64,000 bases of DNA from Hippophae tibetana (taxonomy: Eukaryota > Streptophyta > Magnoliopsida > Rosales > Elaeagnaceae): contig CM072806.1 of NCBI GenBank assembly GCA_037013495.1, positions 7,246,001 through 7,310,000 of the forward strand, in the 5' to 3' direction. Of this stretch, positions 58,740 to 64,000 are shown piece by piece; within the stretch, counting starts at the first letter, position 1; each line of letters starts with the position of its first letter. The notes beneath the pieces are model-generated. The model saw nothing but the letters and a program-made list of their open reading frames with translations, ran no database searches and was not told the origin of the DNA. Both the position numbers and the translations under genes were made by a program.

Positions 58740-60840
58740 TTCAAATGCTCGTTGAATGAGTTCAATTGCTCGTGTGACTCAAGAGATCGAAACGTTGGTC
58801 TAGATTCGTACACCGACCTTGTGGAGACTGTAAAAAAGCAATGATCATAAGTAGATTACTTTGGGGCTTTATCTGTAAAAGGGTAGTTTAAGACCTTATT
58901 TTGTAATTAAACTTGTTTTTCATAATAAATAGTTAAGTGATCTGGTAGATCGATGATTTTCCTCTTAGGTCATTGTTGTGACTAGGTTGTTTCCACCTAA
59001 AATATCATGTCATTTTTATCTTTATTTATGCTTTATGCTACTTACACACGATTGTTTGTCTAATTGTTTAATAATTTTTAATTAGACATAACTAGCAAAA
59101 TTACTCATTCACTTCTTCTAGATTAATTAGATACATAACTTAAACTTTTAATTGGTATCAGAACGATTACTAGATATACTTAGTATTACCTATGACCTTG
59201 TTATGAATCATTTGAGAGAGTGATCTTCTACAACCCATTCTCCCTTCTTTGATGGGTCTAGTTACCCATATTAGAAGGCTCATATGAAAGCATTTTTACC
59301 TTCTCTAAATGAGAGTGTGTGGAATTATGTGATTTATGGTTGGAAACCACCTATAATTACCAAGGATAATAAAGTCACTCTTAAGCCTAGAAATAACTAG
59401 ACTACCAAGGATAAAATTGATAGTTATTAGAATCAAAATGGCATTATTATCATATTTAGTGCTATGTCATCTAATGAGTTATGTCAAATTTATGATATTG
59501 AAACTGTTAAGCATGCATATGATACTTTAGAGGTTGTCAATAAGGGCACTGCCTAAGTTAAACAATTCACATGCTAGGTATTAAGTTTGAAAAACTTAGG
59601 ATGAAAGAAAATGAGACATTTTTTGAATTTTATGCTAAACTATGTGATATTTTTAACACCTCTTCAAATATTGGAGAGAAAATTAATGAATTCATGTTAG
59701 TTTAGAAGATTTTCTACTTAATATCAGATCAATTTCATGCAAAAGTCGTTACCGTTGATAAAAGTGAAGATGTAGACACCATCAAAATTGAAGAATTTGT
59801 TCGTTCACTTCAAGCTTTTGAACACCTACAAAGAATAAGGGTGTTGCTTTCAAAATTGCTATGAATAATGATGGTGATAATAAGAATGATAAGGGTGATG
59901 AAGAATTGATACTCTTAGCAAAAAGGTTTAAGAAAATATTCAATCGAAAAAACTCACAAAGTAACAGGTAATCAAGTCGTAGAAAAGACCATAAATCAAT
60001 AGAATTCAAACCTATGAATTCTGAAAGTAAGAAAACTAAACCCACTAGACCACAATGTTTTAAATGCAATGAGATTGGTCATTTTGCAATTGAGTGTGCT
60101 AACAAAAAGAAGAAAATTAGAAGGACTTTCAATGCTACATTTAGTGACTTAGAAGTGACATTGATAATCCTAGTGACTTAAAAAATGATGGCACAAATAA
60201 CCTACTGCTCACTGCAACTATTAATAGATACGGTAGTGAGTCTGACATTGGCTCAAATGGTAAGGAAAATGATTATGAATTTGTGCTAAATTTAATGCTA
60301 ATAACTTTAGGAATGTATAGATTTAATGGATTCTAAAAAGAAAAAAGGAAAGTTGTTAGTAGATGTAACCAAATTAAGTAATAAATTCAAAACCAATAAA
60401 CTTAATTCCTCTATCTTAGAAAAAGAAAAAAAATGATTTTTTTGAACTTATTGATTTTTTGAATTCAAGTCTTACATATCTTAATTAGGAAAACAAGCAG
60501 CTAGTGTATGAACTTGAATAATTAAAGAAAACTTTGAATAGATTGACCATTGGTGCTAAAAAAACTTAATAATTTTTTGAGTTATGACAAGTCATTTAGT
60601 GATACACATGGCCTTGATTATAAGGATGAGAGTTCCACTCCTTAAGCATTAAAAATCAATTTTATAAGACTTTATAACTTTACTTATATTATTACTAATT
60701 ATTCACAAAGAACCATGACACCTAAGGTTAGAAAAACTATTAAGTCTGTGTCTATCTGTCATCATTGTGGAAAAAATGTCATATTAGGCATAAATGTAGA
60801 TTCTTATTAACAGTTACCCATTTAAATAATTGAGTGTTTA
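58740..60840 (+). mobile_element. copia family 2, copy 3: 5' LTR plus gag
   Basis: An LTR part (about 58740-59150) matches the reverse complement of 27540-27935, including gaaacgttggtctagattc and ataagtagattacttt blocks. The primer-binding site TGGTATCAGAA (59153-59163) follows. Decayed gag runs from about 59245 (FDGSSYPY, then AHMKAFLPSLNESVWNYV) through the UBN2-type core (about 59500-59700) to a well-preserved zinc knuckle, CFKCNEIGHFAIECANKK, at about 60055-60110. A second CHHCGKN...C knuckle-like piece lies near 60755-60800. Homology to copia ends about 60840; no copia protease, integrase or RT follows. Confidence 0.8.
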
Positions 60841-60884
60841 GATAAACAGTCAATTTAAACATTACTTTAAATAGTCTATTTAAT

Positions 60885-61850
60885 GAAAAAATATGGAATT
60901 AGATATAAGGTGTCTACCACTTATCACCCACAAACAAGTGGACAAGCTAAACTTGCAAATAGAGAAATAAAACATATTTTGAAAAAAATAGTAAATCCAA
61001 ACCGTAAAGATTTGTCTCTAACATTAATGGATGTACTTTGAGCTTATAAAATAGCTTTTAAACCACTTTATCCGTCTCCTTGTATATTTGTTTATGAAAA
61101 AGATTGTCATTTTTGTTGAATTGAAACATAAAGCTTTTTGGGCTATTAAAATTTTAACTTCAATTTAGATAAGGCATAGTCACTATGAAAACATCAATTG
61201 AATGAACACGAAGAAAATCACAATGATTCTTATGAGAACTCTCGAATTTATAAAGAACCAATGAAGGCATTTCATGAAAAACATATTCTTAGAAATCTTT
61301 TCAACTTTCTTAAAGAGTTCTCTTGTACAACTCGAGATTGCATTTATTTCCTGGAAAATTACGTTCAAAATGGAAAGGATCTTTCATTGTTAAAAATGTC
61401 TATCCACATGGAGCAATAGAAATTGAAAATCCAAAGAAGGTATCATCTTTTAGGTTAATAGGCAACAATTGAAACCATTCTTTGAGAAATTTTCCAAAAA
61501 GAATGGGTCTATTATTTTGGCGGTTCCTGCATACAAGAATTAATCATTTTTGTTGTTGTGTAGGGAATTCACTTCATTTACATTTAATGTATTATTTTTT
61601 TATGTTTTAATTTATTTCACATGTTTTTTTCATGCTTTGTTAGTATATTTATTTATATCTCATTATAGTTTCACATAAAGTTTCTACAACTATCAAGGTG
61701 ATACCTGAATCCTCCTTGCCTTTCTTTCACTTTTCTTGTCTTTTCTTATTTTGTATCCCTCATGTTTTAAATATCGAGAACAATCTTTCATCTAACTTAG
61801 GGGGTGAAGGAGTTCAAGTTCAATTGATTTAAATTTTATTTAATATTGAA
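60885..61850 (+). mobile_element. Ty3/gypsy integrase and 3' region remnant
   Basis: Starting at about 60885 the frames give the integrase C-terminal half typical of plant gypsy elements: KYGIRYKVSTTYHPQTSGQ, then ANREIKHIL, then LNEHEENHNDSYENSRIYKE and FHEKHIL (61198-61300). After a frameshift come [19 protein letters not shown] and [10 protein letters not shown]. Past the end of pol, near 61766-61810, the stretch atcgagaacaatctttcatc followed by aacttagggggtgaagg is the Athila-type gypsy pol-downstream/polypurine signature. Stops are frequent. Upstream gypsy gag and RT are absent, and the left neighbour is a copia gag. Confidence 0.8.
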
Positions 61851-64000
61851 AAAATTTGTAAAAAAAATAAAATATAAAAAAATAGATATATATATTTTTG
61901 ATCGAGTAGTGAAAATTATTTTTACCTTAAAAAAACAACATTTACCGTTTTTTGATAGCATGTCATAATTATTGATGAATATGAAGGCACATGTTTAAAA
62001 GTAAAATGAAATATATTATTGAATGAATTACGCGTTAAATTTAATAAATTCTCAATATAATTTTTGAAATGAGCTTTTAAGGAAAGAATATTTATGTTCC
62101 AACCATTCTTACAACTCATGTCTTTCTATTACTAATGACTTGTGTGTTTATAAGTAACCAATATTTTTATTAAAAAAAAGGTATTACTTTGTTGAAACTT
62201 TATAATGGTTGGGAATATGGATAACTAATTAGTTCTTTAAAAAAATAGTGTGAGAAAGACTTTAAAAGTCTTCAATTCATTCTCTCTTTGTAAGTCATTT
62301 GAGTCATATCATTATTAAAAAAAGAATTAAAAAAAGGGAAAAAAAGAATACCTATTGCTTTCTTCTTCTTACTTTTTCAAATCTAGTTAATTTGTACTAA
62401 CCATCATCTAAAATATAAAATAGTTAAGTTTAATTCTATTAAAAAAAGGAGAAATGGAGAACTAAAAAGTTCATTTTTATTTCAATTTTACTTGTTAGGT
62501 ATCATTACATCCTAATGAAAAATCCTTCATTATAAAGAACTTTAGTTTGAAACAAAATTTATTTTTACTCTTAGTTTCTTAACACTGTCAAAAAAAGAGG
62601 TATTGATTCTACAAGTTCATATCATCCCATTTTTTCATAACTAATACACAACAGTTTCCTTCTTATAATATGTAAACAAATCATGCTATAACTTCATCAC
62701 TATTCTAATTTTTTTTATCATGATGACAGATATGATCTCATTTATCATTTTATGACTATTTTTTTTATGTCAACTTAACAATCCTATTTAGAAAACCTAT
62801 CAATTCATATATTATTCTAAACAATGGATAATTTTATTTAGCTTTAACAACAAGTGTTTTTCATATACATTAACAACATTGAGTGTGCTCTCTTAATTGA
62901 TGTGAACGTGTTATTGTCTAATTTTTAACTAATTTTAACCACTTAATTTGAAATATTTTTATTCAAATTTTATGCTAAAACATATAGTGAATTCAAAGTT
63001 TTTTTGTTGTTCATCACAAAGATAACTAGGGATTAGAAATATCTTAGTAATGAGGTGTGATAAATATATAAAATTACATTTTTTATATTTAATTTCATAG
63101 ATATTTATACATATTATTTTATCAATGAAGCCATTTTATGCACTAATTAAGATGTTTCATCACATTATTTTAATTAAACATATTTATATGGATAAATATT
63201 GATCTTATATGATTTATGTGTTATATGAGAGACTTATATTGAGTATTTTTTAGATTTTAAATTGTTTAAGATGAATTCAATTTGTTTTCTAAGATTATTC
63301 GAGCAACTTGCAAAGAAAATGCATTTTTCGCTACCAATTGCACTTGATTCATTAAAATGATCATATATGGTGCTTTTGACATTGGATTAACATGATTCAA
63401 GTTGCATTGGATTAACTTGATTCAAGTTGCATTGGAAATATAACACAATGATCTATAACTTTCATATTTATCATTTTGTCATATTTGTGTTGTAGAAAAG
63501 TGAAAATGGTTGACATTCATAATACTATTTGAATCATAAATCCACCACGACAACTCACATTTAAACTAACACAAGTTTATGGATGAACATTTTAACCATA
63601 AATAATTAAAATTATAGTTATTTGTAAAAAAATAATGTTTTTTTCTCAAAATAATGATAATTGATAAGACATATGGTAGGTAAAAGTAAATTTATCCACC
63701 ATTTATAAAAGTAGAGCGAGAAGTTGAAAGGTCTCAACTAGAATAAAATTAATTAAAAAAAAATTATTTGTATTTAAACAACCTCGTAACTAGAAGTTGT
63801 ATCATCTGAGTAGCTATTATACAATTACATAATGAATCGGTTAATGAGTTATTTAAAATAAAACAAACGAATAGACATTATTCCCTTGACTTTTCAAAAT
63901 TAAGAGAATAGATGAGTTAATGTTTGGTATTAAATATATAACGAATATGCAACCTAATGAATGTAGGTACCCCAATAGGGGATAGTGAGGTTATAAGGAT
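61851..64000. other. AT-rich intergenic DNA
   Basis: Possibly includes the decayed gypsy 3' LTR on the left, but no partner is available. A short local repeat (catggttaacttgattcaagttgcattgg-like words near 63380-63430) is present. No gene is supported to the right edge. Confidence 0.5.

Overview
The window looks like nuclear DNA of a eudicot plant. It is strongly AT-rich with long gene-poor stretches, its genes have GT-AG introns and plant TATA boxes, and the recognisable proteins belong to plant-specific families. I cannot name the species. About a third of the window is transposable-element remains.

Layout, left to right. 1-3.7 kb: AT-rich DNA with a small hAT-type element (perfect 8-bp target duplication) next to an orphan terminal exon encoding a membrane segment, followed by two short fold-back elements. 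3.7-4.45 kb: a degenerate tandem array. 7.77-8.81 kb (+): a two-exon lysine-rich arabinogalactan protein gene of the AGP18 type. 12.3-14.07 kb (+): a decayed Ty1/copia deletion derivative. 14.84-20.18 kb (-): an old but structurally complete copia element with paired 418-bp LTRs. 20.37-22.30 kb (-): an intact two-exon KAI2 (karrikin receptor, alpha/beta hydrolase) gene whose intron holds a miniature LTR element (TRIM) with a perfect 5-bp target duplication. 26.2-27.9 kb (-): a second copia family reduced to 5' LTR plus gag. 32.3-33.4 kb (-): an intronless serine-rich gene with BKI1/MAKR- or DUF1645-like motifs. 34.9-43.24 kb: two copies of a third copia family lying tail to tail, each missing one end. 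49.17-51.45 kb (-): an intact intronless subtilase of the SBT1.7/ARA12 type. 53.4-54.2 kb and 58.7-60.84 kb (+): two further LTR-gag fragments of the second copia family; the latter is joined to a Ty3/gypsy integrase remnant that runs to about 61.85 kb. 54.8-57.6 kb: a 325-bp direct duplication brackets a CACTA-like terminus, a 110-nt CpG-rich palindrome, a possible two-exon transcript and a miRNA-like hairpin.

The four host genes (AGP18-like, KAI2, MAKR-like, SBT1.7-like) have unrelated jobs: a cell-surface proteoglycan, a butenolide/karrikin receptor, a possible membrane-associated signalling regulator, and a cell-wall protease. I see no pathway cluster. The most unusual part is 54.8-57.6 kb; the cleanest structural observations are the TRIM inside the KAI2 intron and the hAT-type insertion.
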